Below, piece by piece: positions 19,578-30,415 of a stretch of 64,000 nucleotides of DNA (its first letter is position 1; each line of letters starts with the position of its first letter). Position numbers and translations under genes: made by a program. The stretch is from Rhodococcus sp. SMB37 (GTDB lineage: Bacteria; Actinomycetota; Actinomycetes; Mycobacteriales; Mycobacteriaceae). The DNA is taken from contig NZ_SLVY01000017.1 of NCBI RefSeq assembly GCF_004345605.1, forward strand, positions 62,001 through 126,000, in the 5' to 3' direction. The notes beneath the pieces are model-generated. The model ran no database searches, had not been told where the DNA came from, and worked only from the letters and a program-made list of their open reading frames with translations.

Positions 19578-20596
19578 CGGCACACCTCCGAATAGGTCGA
19601 CCCGAAGATGTTCGCCTCGAAGTCGTTCGATTCGATCGTGAAGTTGCACATGTAGAGGTTGAGCCAGCCCCCGTAGTCGCCGATCCTGTTGATCTTGTAG
19701 CCGAGTTCCGGCAGCAGCGCCATCGATCGGTTGAACTCGTCGGTCTGCGGAATCCAGGCATCGGTCATGGCTCGCAGGTCGGTGACGGTGGTGTCGAGCG
19801 GCGCCATGGCACCGGACATCAGCACCGAGGTGGATCGCACCGCCGAGGAACCGCGGTCGATGAGGGTGGCGAGCTGGCCGGTGTCGCCCGCGAGCGCCTG
19901 CCCTACCACATTCATACCCGAGATGAGTTGCGATACTTCATCACTGCGGCGGTCGACCACCGTGGCGAGTTGTTCGAGGTTCACGATGACATCATTGAAG
20001 ACCTGCTCCTGCTCGACGATGTCGGTGCTGACGGAAGCCACGTGCAGGAGCAGGGATTCGAGGGTCGCACCCTGCCCTTGGAACGCGTCGACGACCGAGG
20101 ACGCCAATGAGTTCATTTGCGCCGGATCGATCGCTTCGAACAACGGCTTGAACCCGTTGAGCAGGGCCGTGAGGTCGACGGGAGGTGTGGTCTGTTCGAT
20201 CGGGATCGTCGAGCCGGGTTCGAGCACCTGGCCGGATGCGCCTTCGGGCAGGCTCAGGGCGACGTACCGGACACCGATCATGTCGCCGTAGTTGATGTCG
20301 GCGAGTACGTCGGTGGTGAGTTCGTGACCGGACTCGATCTCGAATTCGACAGCAGCACGGTATGTTCCGTCCTCCTGCGGTTCGAACCTCACTTTCGACA
20401 CCTGGCCGACACGCACGCCCGCAAGTGTGACGTCGCTGCCGGGGGTGAGGCCTTCGACGTTGGTGAACTCCGCGGCATAGTCGCTGGTGGGTCCGATGAC
20501 GGGACGCTCGAGGGTGTTGCCGACGATGACCGCGGCAAGCACTCCGACCATGCACAACCCGGCGAGCTGGATCCCCGGACCGATATTCGACTTCAC
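19574..20596 (-). CDS. mceB: MCE family protein, B position
   Basis: The 340-residue protein starts at a GTG that overlaps the mceA stop by 4 bases. It has a membrane helix at about 8-28 and an MCE domain with VEGLTPGSDVTLAGVRVGQV (45-65). The C-terminal helical region ends in a Cys-containing MCNFTIES stretch, a common feature of MceB. It is an Mce importer subunit. Confidence 0.9.
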   Translation of the reverse strand: MKSNIGPGIQLAGLCMVGVLAAVIVGNTLERPVIGPTSDYAAEFTNVEGLTPGSDVTLAGVRVGQVSKVRFEPQEDGTYRAAVEFEIESGHELTTDVLADINYGDMIGVRYVALSLPEGASGQVLEPGSTIPIEQTTPPVDLTALLNGFKPLFEAIDPAQMNSLASSVVDAFQGQGATLESLLLHVASVSTDIVEQEQVFNDVIVNLEQLATVVDRRSDEVSQLISGMNVVGQALAGDTGQLATLIDRGSSAVRSTSVLMSGAMAPLDTTVTDLRAMTDAWIPQTDEFNRSMALLPELGYKINRIGDYGGWLNLYMCNFTIESNDFEANIFGSTYSEVCR

Positions 20597-21885
20597 GGAA
20601 TACTCACCGCCGCCCCTCGGACGAGCGGGCCCAGCAGGACCGAGGCCGCAGTGGACGGATCGCGTAGTAGCGCTGCAGGGTCGGCGGGGTCGACGCCGGC
20701 GGAGATCTGCTCGAGGAATCCGAGCGGCTCGCTCTCCTCGGCGGCCGACACGACCTGTCGGCGAGCGGTCGCCGAGGTCTGGACCGGGTCGCCGCAGTTC
20801 GATCCCTCCATGCCGGGGTATCGCGGACAATCCGCGCTGGTGTAGGGCATGGGGTCGGCCAGATCGGCGATGGCGGTGATATTGAAACGTCCGGTCGAGA
20901 ACACTCGCGCGCCCGCTTCACCGAAGATTCCCAGGTACTTCAATGTCTCGTCGAGCCCCTCCGTGTTGCCGGCAAAAGCTCCGACGACCGGCGCTCCGTT
21001 GCGCACGACCGCAATCATATTGCCGGTGTTCGAGGAGAGGAGGTCGGCTCCCTGTGCTCCGAGTGCGGCACCGCCGGAGAGCAGACGGGCGATCCCGTCT
21101 TCGTTCGAGAGGGCGATCCGCGACAGTTCCGAGGCGTTCTGCATGACCGTGATGACATCGTCGGTGGCGGCGGACATCGATTCGGCCACGGCAGCCATCT
21201 GCGGCGCCGCTGCGATACCGGCGTCGACGAGCGGACCCAGGTCCTCGGTCAGCGCAGCCATCCGGTCGATCGTCGCGCCCAGGGATTCTCCGCGACCCTC
21301 CAGAGCCTGGCTCACGGCGTCGAGCGCGGTGGCCAGCTGCTCGGGACGCAACTGTTCGAGCAGGTCGGCGGCTCGATAGTAGAGATTGGCGAGCTGCACG
21401 GCCTCGTCCGACGTATCGACGGTGACCTCGTCGCCACCCGAGAGCCGCGGGCCGATCGCCGGATTCCCCGGCGGGACGAGTTCGATGAACACGTCGCCGA
21501 ACAGCGTGCGCGGCACGATCCGCACCATGACGGACGCGGGGATCTCGGCGATCCGGTCCTGGCCCAGCTGCATGGTCAGGCGAGAGCTGGCGACCCCCGC
21601 GTCGATACCGACGACGGAACCGACATGTACCCCCTGGTACTGCACACCCGCGGCACCGTGGATCAGGCCCGCTTCGGCCGGCACCGTCGCCGTGACCCGC
21701 GGATCACGCGAGAGCGAACCCGCGCCCGAAGCCACGAGCAGCCCTCCGACCACGAGCAGGACGACGGACGCGACCGCACCGATGACGGCAAGGACGCCCT
21801 TGCTCGGCCCTTCGGTCCGGTTCTTGCGTCGCATCCCGGCCCTGCTCTCGGTTCTCGCTCGTTCGACGGTGGCAGTGGTAGTCAC
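20593..21885 (-). CDS. mceA: MCE family protein, A position
   Basis: The 430-residue protein starts at a GTG (GTGA overlap with the yrbEB stop). It has a basic N-terminus, a membrane helix at about 30-52, an MCE domain (GAAGVQYQGVHVGSVVGI) and long amphipathic helices. A C-terminal domain with a conserved Cys pair follows (TSADCPRYPGMEGSNCG). It is the first MCE subunit of the operon. The open frame upstream of the GTG lies inside yrbEB and is not coding. Confidence 0.9.
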   Translation of the reverse strand: MTTTATVERARTESRAGMRRKNRTEGPSKGVLAVIGAVASVVLLVVGGLLVASGAGSLSRDPRVTATVPAEAGLIHGAAGVQYQGVHVGSVVGIDAGVASSRLTMQLGQDRIAEIPASVMVRIVPRTLFGDVFIELVPPGNPAIGPRLSGGDEVTVDTSDEAVQLANLYYRAADLLEQLRPEQLATALDAVSQALEGRGESLGATIDRMAALTEDLGPLVDAGIAAAPQMAAVAESMSAATDDVITVMQNASELSRIALSNEDGIARLLSGGAALGAQGADLLSSNTGNMIAVVRNGAPVVGAFAGNTEGLDETLKYLGIFGEAGARVFSTGRFNITAIADLADPMPYTSADCPRYPGMEGSNCGDPVQTSATARRQVVSAAEESEPLGFLEQISAGVDPADPAALLRDPSTAASVLLGPLVRGAAVSIP

Positions 21886-22745
21886 GACAGCCCGACCCCC
21901 GGGATCGTCGGAACCAGCCCCCACAACGCGAACGTCAGGACCACATCGGTGATCCCGATCGCGAGGATGCTCGTGCGCAATGCACGCCCGGCGGCGCGGC
22001 CGACACCCTCGGGCCCGCCGGAGGCGTAGAACCCGTACGAGCAGTGGACAATTGCGACGATTATCGCGAACACCACGGCCTTGGTGAGTGAGTACCACAG
22101 GTCGGTCGGCGACAATGCGAGATGGAAGTAGTAGTCGTAGGTACCCGCGGAGTTTCCTTGGAAGTTCACGATGACGAGGCGGGTCGCGACATAGGAACCC
22201 AGCAGACCCACCATGTAGATCGGGATGACACACACCGCGGCCGCAATGAGGCGGGTACTTGCAAGGAACGGAACCGATTTCACTGCCATTGCGTCGAGTG
22301 CGTCGATCTCGTCGGAGATTCTCATCGCGCCGAGCTGCGCGGTGAAGCCGGTACCGACCTTGGCGGCCAACGCGATCGATGCGACGACCGGAGCGAGTTC
22401 GCGGGTGTTGGCGATCGCGGAGAGCATCCCCGATAGCGAGGTCATGCCGATGAGTTCGAGGCCTCGCTGGGTTTCGACGCCCACCATCATGGCGGCGACA
22501 GCGGACATCGCGAGGACGATGCCGATCGTCCCGCCCCCGGCCAACAGCGACGCGTAACCGAAGCTGACTTCCCCGATGTGGCGTAGGACGTGCGAGAAAT
22601 ACCGGTGCAGCGCCGTGGGGATACCCGCTATCGCGCGAAAAGCGAAGACGACATGGCGGCCGACTTCGGCACATCCGTCGACGAGGGCGGTGACCGGCCG
22701 TCCTGCTGCCGAGCGCGCCCGGGTCGCGGTGGAATACGAGATCAT
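21882..22745 (-). CDS. yrbEB: YrbE/MlaE-type ABC permease, B subunit
   Basis: The 287-residue integral membrane protein has about five helices and the MlaE/YrbE signature around EIDALDAMAVKSVPFL, the coupling-helix region that contacts the MlaF/MceG ATPase. With YrbEA it forms the permease of the Mce importer. The ATG at 22745 shares one base with the yrbEA stop (TGATG). The ATPase is encoded elsewhere, as usual for actinobacterial mce loci. Confidence 0.92.
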   Translation of the reverse strand: MISYSTATRARSAAGRPVTALVDGCAEVGRHVVFAFRAIAGIPTALHRYFSHVLRHIGEVSFGYASLLAGGGTIGIVLAMSAVAAMMVGVETQRGLELIGMTSLSGMLSAIANTRELAPVVASIALAAKVGTGFTAQLGAMRISDEIDALDAMAVKSVPFLASTRLIAAAVCVIPIYMVGLLGSYVATRLVIVNFQGNSAGTYDYYFHLALSPTDLWYSLTKAVVFAIIVAIVHCSYGFYASGGPEGVGRAAGRALRTSILAIGITDVVLTFALWGLVPTIPGVGLS

Positions 22746-23554
22746 CAGTACGTACCCACAGCCGGCACCATAACCGTGTACATCTGGGACAGCACAGTAT
22801 TCACGACGAACACCATGATGAAGGCGAGAACCACGCCTTCGTTGACCGCGTCGGCGACACCACTCGGACCACCCTTGGCATGAAGCCCCTTGAACGATGC
22901 GATGAGAGCCGACGTGACCCCGAAGCAGGCCGACTTGACCATCGCCATGGCGAAGTCCGACAGCCGTCCGTACTCCGAGAGAGTGCGAAGGAACGCTCCA
23001 CCGGACCCGTCGTTGAGATAGATCTCGTACAGATAGCAGGCGCCGATACCGACGACCGTGACGAGCGCACACAGGATCATCGACACGAGCACCGCCGCGA
23101 TGAGCCGCGGCACGACGAGGCGCTCGATCACGTTGAGGCCCAATACCTCCATCGCGTCGATCTCTTCGCGGATAGTACGCGAACCGAGGTCGGCGCAGAT
23201 CGCCGAACCACCGACCCCGGCGAGCATCAGCGCGACCACCAGTGCCGCAGCCTGCCCCACGACGACGAACGATACGATCGCGCCGGAATAGGCGCCGGCG
23301 CCGAGCTGTCCGGCGAGGGATCCCACCGACACGGCGATGAGCACGCCGATCGGCAGCATGAGCAGCAGTGACGGTCCACTGCATACCCTTGCTATGAACA
23401 GAGCCTGCGTGATCGTCTCCCCCAGAGACAATTTCCGCTGGACGACGACACGGAACGCGGCAACGAGCGTCTCGAGCGAGAAGCCGACCAACGCGCCGAT
23501 CTGGATAGCCAGATCATGCGCCGGGCCTTTCGCCTTCGGTAGCTCGAATGCCAC
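22745..23554 (-). CDS. yrbEA: YrbE/MlaE-type ABC permease, A subunit
   Basis: The 269-residue MlaE-family permease has the coupling motif EEIDAMEVLGLNVIERL. The GTG at 23554, followed by AFELPK, is the likeliest start, with a GGGG-rich upstream sequence. Another GTG at 23584 in the same frame is possible but has no Shine-Dalgarno. It lies 79 bases after the fadD stop and belongs to the same operon. Confidence 0.9.
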   Translation of the reverse strand: MAFELPKAKGPAHDLAIQIGALVGFSLETLVAAFRVVVQRKLSLGETITQALFIARVCSGPSLLLMLPIGVLIAVSVGSLAGQLGAGAYSGAIVSFVVVGQAAALVVALMLAGVGGSAICADLGSRTIREEIDAMEVLGLNVIERLVVPRLIAAVLVSMILCALVTVVGIGACYLYEIYLNDGSGGAFLRTLSEYGRLSDFAMAMVKSACFGVTSALIASFKGLHAKGGPSGVADAVNEGVVLAFIMVFVVNTVLSQMYTVMVPAVGTY

Positions 23555-23633
23555 GTTCCCCACCCCTCGGTGCCGACTGTTCACATGCCGGGGCTCGACG
23601 GCCCGCGTCCGGTTCGCCCCCTGCGTTCGGAGC

Positions 23634-25214
23634 TCAGCCCTGCGTGACCGCGGACAGTCCGCCCCGCAGATCGCCCTTGACTACCTTGCCGCTGGCGTTG
23701 CGCGGCAACGCCTCCACGATCACGATCTCTTTCGGGTGCTTGTAGCGCGCGAGGTGCTCGTCGAAGTACGGCTGCAGCTCTTCGAGGGTGAGATCTCCGT
23801 GATCCGGCTTCGGCGCGATGACTGCGACAGGGACCTCGCCCCACTTCGCGTCGGGCCGGCCGATCACCGCTGCCTCCAGAATCGCGGGATGCCCGAAGAG
23901 GACGTTCTCGACCTCGGCGCAGTAGATGTTCTCGCCGCCCGAAATGATCATGTCCTTCTTGCGGTCGACGACGTAGACGAAGCCTTCGTCGTCGACGCGC
24001 ACGAGATCGCCGGAATGGAACCATCCGCCGTGGAATGCATCCGCCGTGGCCGTCGGGTTGTTCCAGTAGTCGCGCATCATGGTCGGGCCGCGGTAGACGA
24101 TCTCGCCGACCTCACCGGTGGTGACATCGTTCATCTCGTCGTCGACCACTCGCGCCTGGATTGTCGGGATGACGCGACCGACGGAACCGAGCTTGCGGAT
24201 CGCGTCCGCGCCATCGAGCACGCACGTGATCGGCGACATCTCGGTCTGGCCGAACACTGCGACGTTGAATGCGTCCGGGAAGGTCTCGGCCATGGCGCGC
24301 AGAATGGTGTCGGAGCTCGGCGCGGCACCCCACGAGATGTTGCGCAGAGCGAGCTTGCGCGGGTTCGCCTGCTGTGCAGCGCACACGGCCTGCCATTGCA
24401 CCGGCACGAGGAACAGGCTGGTAACCTGCTCGGCCTCGAGCACGTCGAGCAGCGCGCCAGGGTCGAATGCGCCGACGGGGTGGATCACGGTGCTGCTGCC
24501 GAGCATGAGGCTCGGTGCGATCGAGCCGAGCGCAGCGATGTGGAACATCGGCGAAGCGCAGAAGCCGATGCCGGACTCGTCGAACTGCTGGAACGCCCGG
24601 ATGCAGGTGAGCGCCTGAGCTTCCATGTTCGAGTGGGTGAGTACCGCACCCTTCGGCCGACCCGTGGTGCCCGAGGTGTACATGATCAGCGCCGGAGTGT
24701 CGTTCGGGATATCGATCTGCGGATGCGGATCGCCCTCTTCGGCCACGAGTGCGTCGTACGACACCGCGTCACCCTCAGGTTCTGCACCGATGGTGATCGC
24801 CAGGTCGATGCCCTCGGACTGAGCCCGGGCCGCGGCAGCAAGCGGCACGAGCGGGCCTTCGGCCACAATCGCCTTCGCACCGGAATCCGCCACGAGGAAC
24901 GCGACCTCGGATGCGGTGAGACGAAAATTGACCGGTACTGCGATCGCTCCGATCGCGTTTGCTGCGAGGACGATCTCGACGTACTCGGGGCGGTTGAGCA
25001 TCAGGATGATGATGCGATCGCCGAATCCGATGCCGCGACGTGACAGCGCATCCGCAAGTTTCTCGACGCGCTCGCCCAGCTGCGACCAGGTGATCGACTC
25101 GCCGAGGAAACGGAACGCGGTGCGGTCGGGCGTCATCAGCGCGTGACGCGCGACCTGGTTGTTCCAATTGGTGCTGCGGTAGCGGTGGGCATCCGAGACA
25201 GAGGGGGAAACCAT
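23634..25214 (-). CDS. fadD5: Fatty-acid-CoA ligase, FadD5-like, first gene of the mce operon
   Basis: The 526-residue ANL-superfamily enzyme activates fatty acids (or sterol side-chain acids) with ATP and CoA. Visible motifs are the phosphate loop YTSGTTGRPKGAV, the hinge GWFHSGDLVRVDDEGF followed by DRKKDMIISGGENIY, and the catalytic Lys in RNASGKVVKGDLR. The ATG at 25214 has GAGAGGA 6 bases upstream. A fadD gene directly upstream of yrbEA is the arrangement of the M. tuberculosis mce1 locus, so imported lipid is probably trapped as the CoA ester. Confidence 0.92.
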   Translation of the reverse strand: MVSPSVSDAHRYRSTNWNNQVARHALMTPDRTAFRFLGESITWSQLGERVEKLADALSRRGIGFGDRIIILMLNRPEYVEIVLAANAIGAIAVPVNFRLTASEVAFLVADSGAKAIVAEGPLVPLAAAARAQSEGIDLAITIGAEPEGDAVSYDALVAEEGDPHPQIDIPNDTPALIMYTSGTTGRPKGAVLTHSNMEAQALTCIRAFQQFDESGIGFCASPMFHIAALGSIAPSLMLGSSTVIHPVGAFDPGALLDVLEAEQVTSLFLVPVQWQAVCAAQQANPRKLALRNISWGAAPSSDTILRAMAETFPDAFNVAVFGQTEMSPITCVLDGADAIRKLGSVGRVIPTIQARVVDDEMNDVTTGEVGEIVYRGPTMMRDYWNNPTATADAFHGGWFHSGDLVRVDDEGFVYVVDRKKDMIISGGENIYCAEVENVLFGHPAILEAAVIGRPDAKWGEVPVAVIAPKPDHGDLTLEELQPYFDEHLARYKHPKEIVIVEALPRNASGKVVKGDLRGGLSAVTQG

Positions 25215-25399
25215 CGACGGTCCTCTCGAGACAGGAAAGGTTCGGGACGAAGGGCGCGGCAATTGCCGGGTTCCGGTGTGATGCACCCTACAGGCAAACT
25301 CCGACTGTGACCAGAGCTTTGTTAACGGAGATTCTCATAGCAATCGACCGAGATCATCATCCGCCGACACGCAGCACACCTCCCGAAGAGATGCACGAT

Positions 25400-25422
25400 A
25401 AATAGCCTGTGAACAGCTATTT
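25400..25422. promoter_or_regulatory. Inverted repeat upstream of the fadD-mce operon
   Basis: AAATAGC and GCTATTT form a perfect 7-bp dyad around CTGTGAACA, 186 bases before the fadD start. The centre contains GTGAACAG, also present in the double-TetR operator at 27329-27361, and a TGTTAAC half-site follows at 25320. The stretch 25215-25493 holds no gene and must carry the mce operon promoter. Confidence 0.4.
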
Positions 25423-25493
25423 GACGATCGGACGGAAACGCGTGGCGGGACCGTGCCCGCATCCGCTCCGTTCACGACATGTGCATGCGGCCT

Positions 25494-27316
<1,823 letters not shown>

Positions 27317-27328
27317 TCACCGTCCTTC

Positions 27329-27361
27329 CAAAGTGAACAGGAAGAATCGGTGTTAACTTTG
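27329..27361. promoter_or_regulatory. Operator candidate: 11-bp inverted repeat for the double-TetR regulator
   Basis: CAAAGTGAACA (27329-27339) and TGTTAACTTTG (27351-27361) are inverted repeats with one mismatch and an 11-bp centre. The centre-to-centre distance is 22 bp, two helical turns. A third diverged copy, CTGTTACCTTTAG, lies at 27452-27464. All are in the 251-bp gap between the divergent nitronate-monooxygenase and regulator genes. Confidence 0.6.
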
Positions 27362-27369
27362 ATGGTCGT

Positions 27370-27400
27370 CGCAGAATTTGTCAATACACTGTGTTCTGCG
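27370..27400. promoter_or_regulatory. Second dyad in the divergent promoter
   Basis: CGCAGAA at 27370 and TTCTGCG at 27394 are perfect 7-bp inverted repeats around a 17-bp AT-rich centre that includes promoter-like TTGTCA and TACACT. It may be a second operator or an RNA hairpin of the regulator transcript. Confidence 0.35.
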
Positions 27401-27522
27401 GTTTTGATGTGAATTCGATGCCGCATTCACGTTCCGATTCAGAGGTTTCAGCTGTTACCTTTAGAGTTGGGTGACTCTCCGCGATCGGTCGCGGGTCCGA
27501 CACAATCGACGAGGAGTTCAGG

Positions 27523-28806
27523 GTGGCCGAACACGCGCAGGTCGGGGCGCGCGCACGAGCGAACCCCGGCAGGAAGACCACGGCCGGCAACACCACGGCG
27601 GTGCGCCGCCGCCCCAAGAACCGCAAGGCGCAGATCGCGGCCGTCGCTGCCGAGGCGTTCAGCGAGCGTGGCTACCACGGTGTGAGCATCGACGAGATCG
27701 CAAAGACCGTCGGAATCTCCGGGCCGGCCCTCTACCGCCATTTCCCGAACAAGTACGCACTGTTCCTGCATGCGGTCAACGAGCTGGCCGACTCGCTCGG
27801 AGCGGCCGTCGACGAGTTCGACGCCGTCGACAACACCGACCCGAGCGACACCCTCGACCGTCTACTGTCTGCGACTATCCGCACCACCATCGCCAACCGC
27901 CGGACCGGTGGCCTGTACCGCTGGGAACGCCGCTACCTGTCGAAGGACGACGGCCTGCAGGTTCGCGACAAGATGGTCGCGATCAATCGGCGCCTCGCAC
28001 ACCTCGCCGCACAGCTGCGCCCCGATCTCACCGACTCCGACGACGTCGTGCTCAGCACCGCGCTGCTGAGCACGATCGGTTCGATCACCACGCACCGCGC
28101 TCCACTGTCGAACCGTCGACTCCAGCAGCTCCTGCTCGACGCGTGCCACTCGATCCTCGCGACACCGCTCGTCCCCGTCGATTCGGATTCCGAGGAACCA
28201 CAGGCCAAATCCGGCCTCGCGACATCCAACAAGCGTGAAGTGTTACTGCACGAGGCGGTTCTGCTGTTCGACGCACGCGGCTATCACGATGTGAGCATCG
28301 AGGAGATCGGCGCTGCCGCGGGCATCAACGCCTCGGGCGTGTACCGGCACTTCCCGAGCAAGGCCGATCTGCTCGCCGCAGCCTTCCACCGCGCGGGCGA
28401 CCGCGTGGCGATGTCCGTGGAATCAGCCCTGACCGGATCGTCCACCCCCGACCAGGCCCTCGAGCATCTCGTGGACGTGTTCGTTCGGTTGGCGTTCGAC
28501 CACAGTGAGCTGATGTCGGTCTATTTCGCCGAGATCGGCAACCTCCCGAAGGCCCATCGCAGCGACCTCCGCAACATCCAGCGCCTGAACATCGAGGAGT
28601 GGGCACGCATCGTCGCAGAATTGCGCGCCGATCTCTCCGCCGTCGAATGCCGTTTCCTCGTCCACGCTGCGCTCATCCTCTCGCTCGACGTCGGGCAGGT
28701 GATGCACTTCCGGCGAACGGAATCCAACCAGCGTCGAGTGCAGCAATTGATGCTGGCGGTGCTCGTGGGCAACCGCGGCGTTCCGGTCGAGGAAGTGTCC
28801 TCATGA
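27523..28806 (+). CDS. Double-TetR transcriptional regulator (Mce3R architecture)
   Basis: This 427-residue protein carries two complete TetR units in one chain. The first helix-turn-helix (about 36-80) reads YHGVSIDEIAKTVGISGPA then LYRHFPNKYAL. The second (about 245-290) reads YHDVSIEEIGAAAGINASG then VYRHFPSKADL. Each is followed by its own helical ligand domain. Tandem TetR fusion is the hallmark of M. tuberculosis Mce3R, which represses an mce operon and beta-oxidation genes. The GTG start has GAGGAG 6 bases upstream. It overlaps the next gene (ATGA) and faces a long inverted repeat. The lipid-gene neighbourhood fits a lipid-responsive repressor. Confidence 0.9.
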   Translation: MAEHAQVGARARANPGRKTTAGNTTAVRRRPKNRKAQIAAVAAEAFSERGYHGVSIDEIAKTVGISGPALYRHFPNKYALFLHAVNELADSLGAAVDEFDAVDNTDPSDTLDRLLSATIRTTIANRRTGGLYRWERRYLSKDDGLQVRDKMVAINRRLAHLAAQLRPDLTDSDDVVLSTALLSTIGSITTHRAPLSNRRLQQLLLDACHSILATPLVPVDSDSEEPQAKSGLATSNKREVLLHEAVLLFDARGYHDVSIEEIGAAAGINASGVYRHFPSKADLLAAAFHRAGDRVAMSVESALTGSSTPDQALEHLVDVFVRLAFDHSELMSVYFAEIGNLPKAHRSDLRNIQRLNIEEWARIVAELRADLSAVECRFLVHAALILSLDVGQVMHFRRTESNQRRVQQLMLAVLVGNRGVPVEEVSS

Positions 28807-29912
28807 CCCGCGTCGCGCGCGCAGCCGTGTTGCGCGAACACGGAGCTCCCCTGCGGATCGAATCCGTTGTCGTCCCTGAGCTTCGGCCCGACGAGATCCT
28901 TGTGAGGATCCGCGGCGTCGGGATCTGCCACACCGATCTCACCGCAGCGGCCGGCGGAGTTCCGATTCCGCTTCCTGCCGTTCTGGGCCATGAGGGGTCC
29001 GGGGTTGTCGCGGAGGTCGGATCGAGCGTCGTCGGCCTGCGTGTGGGTGATTCGGTGGTCATCGGCTTCGATTCGTGCCGTACGTGCCGCAACTGTCGTC
29101 GCGGCCGTCCCGCCTACTGCACCCGATTCGCTCCGCTGAACTATTCGGGTACACGACCCGACGGCACCTCGGTGTTCCACGACGGATCCGGCAAGCCGGT
29201 TCACGGCAACTGGTTCGGTCAGTCTTCGTTCTCATCACTGGTGGTCGCCACCGATCGGAACGTCGTTCGGCTCCCCGAGGGAGTTCCCGTCGAGCTCGCC
29301 GGGCCTCTCGGGTGTGGACTCGCCACCGGAGCCGGCACAGTCCTCCGGGTGCTTCGGCCCGAACCTGGTTCGTCGATAGCCGTATTCGGTCTCGGCGCGG
29401 TGGGGATGGCGGCGATCATGGCGGCGAAGATCGCCCGCTGCGACACCATCATCGGCATCGACCCGAACCCTCGTCGCCATGCGCTGGCACTCGATCTCGG
29501 CGCGACGGAGGTAGTGTCTCCCGACGGCGTCGACGAGATCGGTCGCCATGTGCGCCGGGCAACCGGCGGCGGGGTCGACTACGCGGTGGAATCGGTGGGG
29601 TCCGAAGCAGTGATCCGCCAGGCGATGTCGTCACTCACGAGCCCCGGAGTGTGCGCGACCCTCGGTTTACGCGGCGGACGGAACCCCATCACGATCGATC
29701 AGACACATCTGCTGAGTGGTCGCACCTTGACCGGAGTCATCGAGGGCGACGCCGACCCGCACATCTTCCTCCCCGAACTTGCCGCATTCTGGCGCGACGG
29801 CCGTTTCCCGGTCGAGAAGATCACCAGCACATTCCCTTTCGAGAAGCTCGACGACGCCTTCACCGCAGTGACCGCAGGTGAGGTCGTCAAGGCCGTACTC
29901 ACCTTCGACTGA
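28803..29912 (+). CDS. Zinc-dependent alcohol dehydrogenase (MDR family)
   Basis: The 369-residue medium-chain dehydrogenase has the catalytic zinc ligand in GICHTDL and GHEGSGVV. The structural zinc site has the spacing CRTCRNCRRGRPAYC, and the NAD fold has GLGAVGMAA. It resembles class III-like or aryl-alcohol NAD-dependent enzymes. Its ATG overlaps the stop of the double-TetR gene, so it is co-expressed with the regulator. Likely role: oxidising an alcohol from the lipid or xenobiotic pathway run by this cluster. Confidence 0.92.
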   Translation: MTRVARAAVLREHGAPLRIESVVVPELRPDEILVRIRGVGICHTDLTAAAGGVPIPLPAVLGHEGSGVVAEVGSSVVGLRVGDSVVIGFDSCRTCRNCRRGRPAYCTRFAPLNYSGTRPDGTSVFHDGSGKPVHGNWFGQSSFSSLVVATDRNVVRLPEGVPVELAGPLGCGLATGAGTVLRVLRPEPGSSIAVFGLGAVGMAAIMAAKIARCDTIIGIDPNPRRHALALDLGATEVVSPDGVDEIGRHVRRATGGGVDYAVESVGSEAVIRQAMSSLTSPGVCATLGLRGGRNPITIDQTHLLSGRTLTGVIEGDADPHIFLPELAAFWRDGRFPVEKITSTFPFEKLDDAFTAVTAGEVVKAVLTFD

Positions 29913-29923
29913 CAGGAACCGAC

Positions 29924-30400
29924 ATGGACGTCGTCCAGGAGCTTGCAGCACTGCGTACCCGTACCGACCGGATCGATCCTCGCGAGCTCGACGCCCTCTG
30001 GGAACGACTCGAGCCCGCACGAATCGACGACCTGGTCGGATATCGCTGGAAGGGATTCAGTTTCGACACCGGCCATCGCACCCACCAGATGCTCGGCGGC
30101 GCCCGCTGGTACGGGAAGTCCTTCGTCTCGGTCTCCGAGGTACAGCCTCTCGTGTGCCGGGGCGAGGACGGGGAGTTGTTCTCCGACAAGAAGACCGGTC
30201 GTGGCGAGGCAAGCCTGTGGGACGTCGTCTTTCGGGGCGAGGTGACCGCTACGATGGTTTACGACGGGATGCCGGTGTTCGACCACTTCAAGAAGGTCGA
30301 CGACGATACCGTGATCGGCGTGATGAACGGCAAGGGCAGTCTCGTCTTCGACGACGGCGAGCATTACTGGTTCGGACTCGAACGCGACGTCGCACTCTGA
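29924..30400 (+). CDS. GXWXG/DUF4334 domain protein
   Basis: The 158-residue protein carries the name-giving motif GYRWKG (residues 39-44) and a C-terminal DUF4334-like part (VYDGMPVFDHFKKVDDDTV). Family members often sit beside alcohol and aldehyde dehydrogenases, but their activity is not established. It starts 11 bases after the dehydrogenase stop with AGGAA upstream, so it is the third gene of the regulator operon. Confidence 0.85.
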   Translation: MDVVQELAALRTRTDRIDPRELDALWERLEPARIDDLVGYRWKGFSFDTGHRTHQMLGGARWYGKSFVSVSEVQPLVCRGEDGELFSDKKTGRGEASLWDVVFRGEVTATMVYDGMPVFDHFKKVDDDTVIGVMNGKGSLVFDDGEHYWFGLERDVAL

Positions 30401-30415
30401 CGCTTCCTGCAGATA

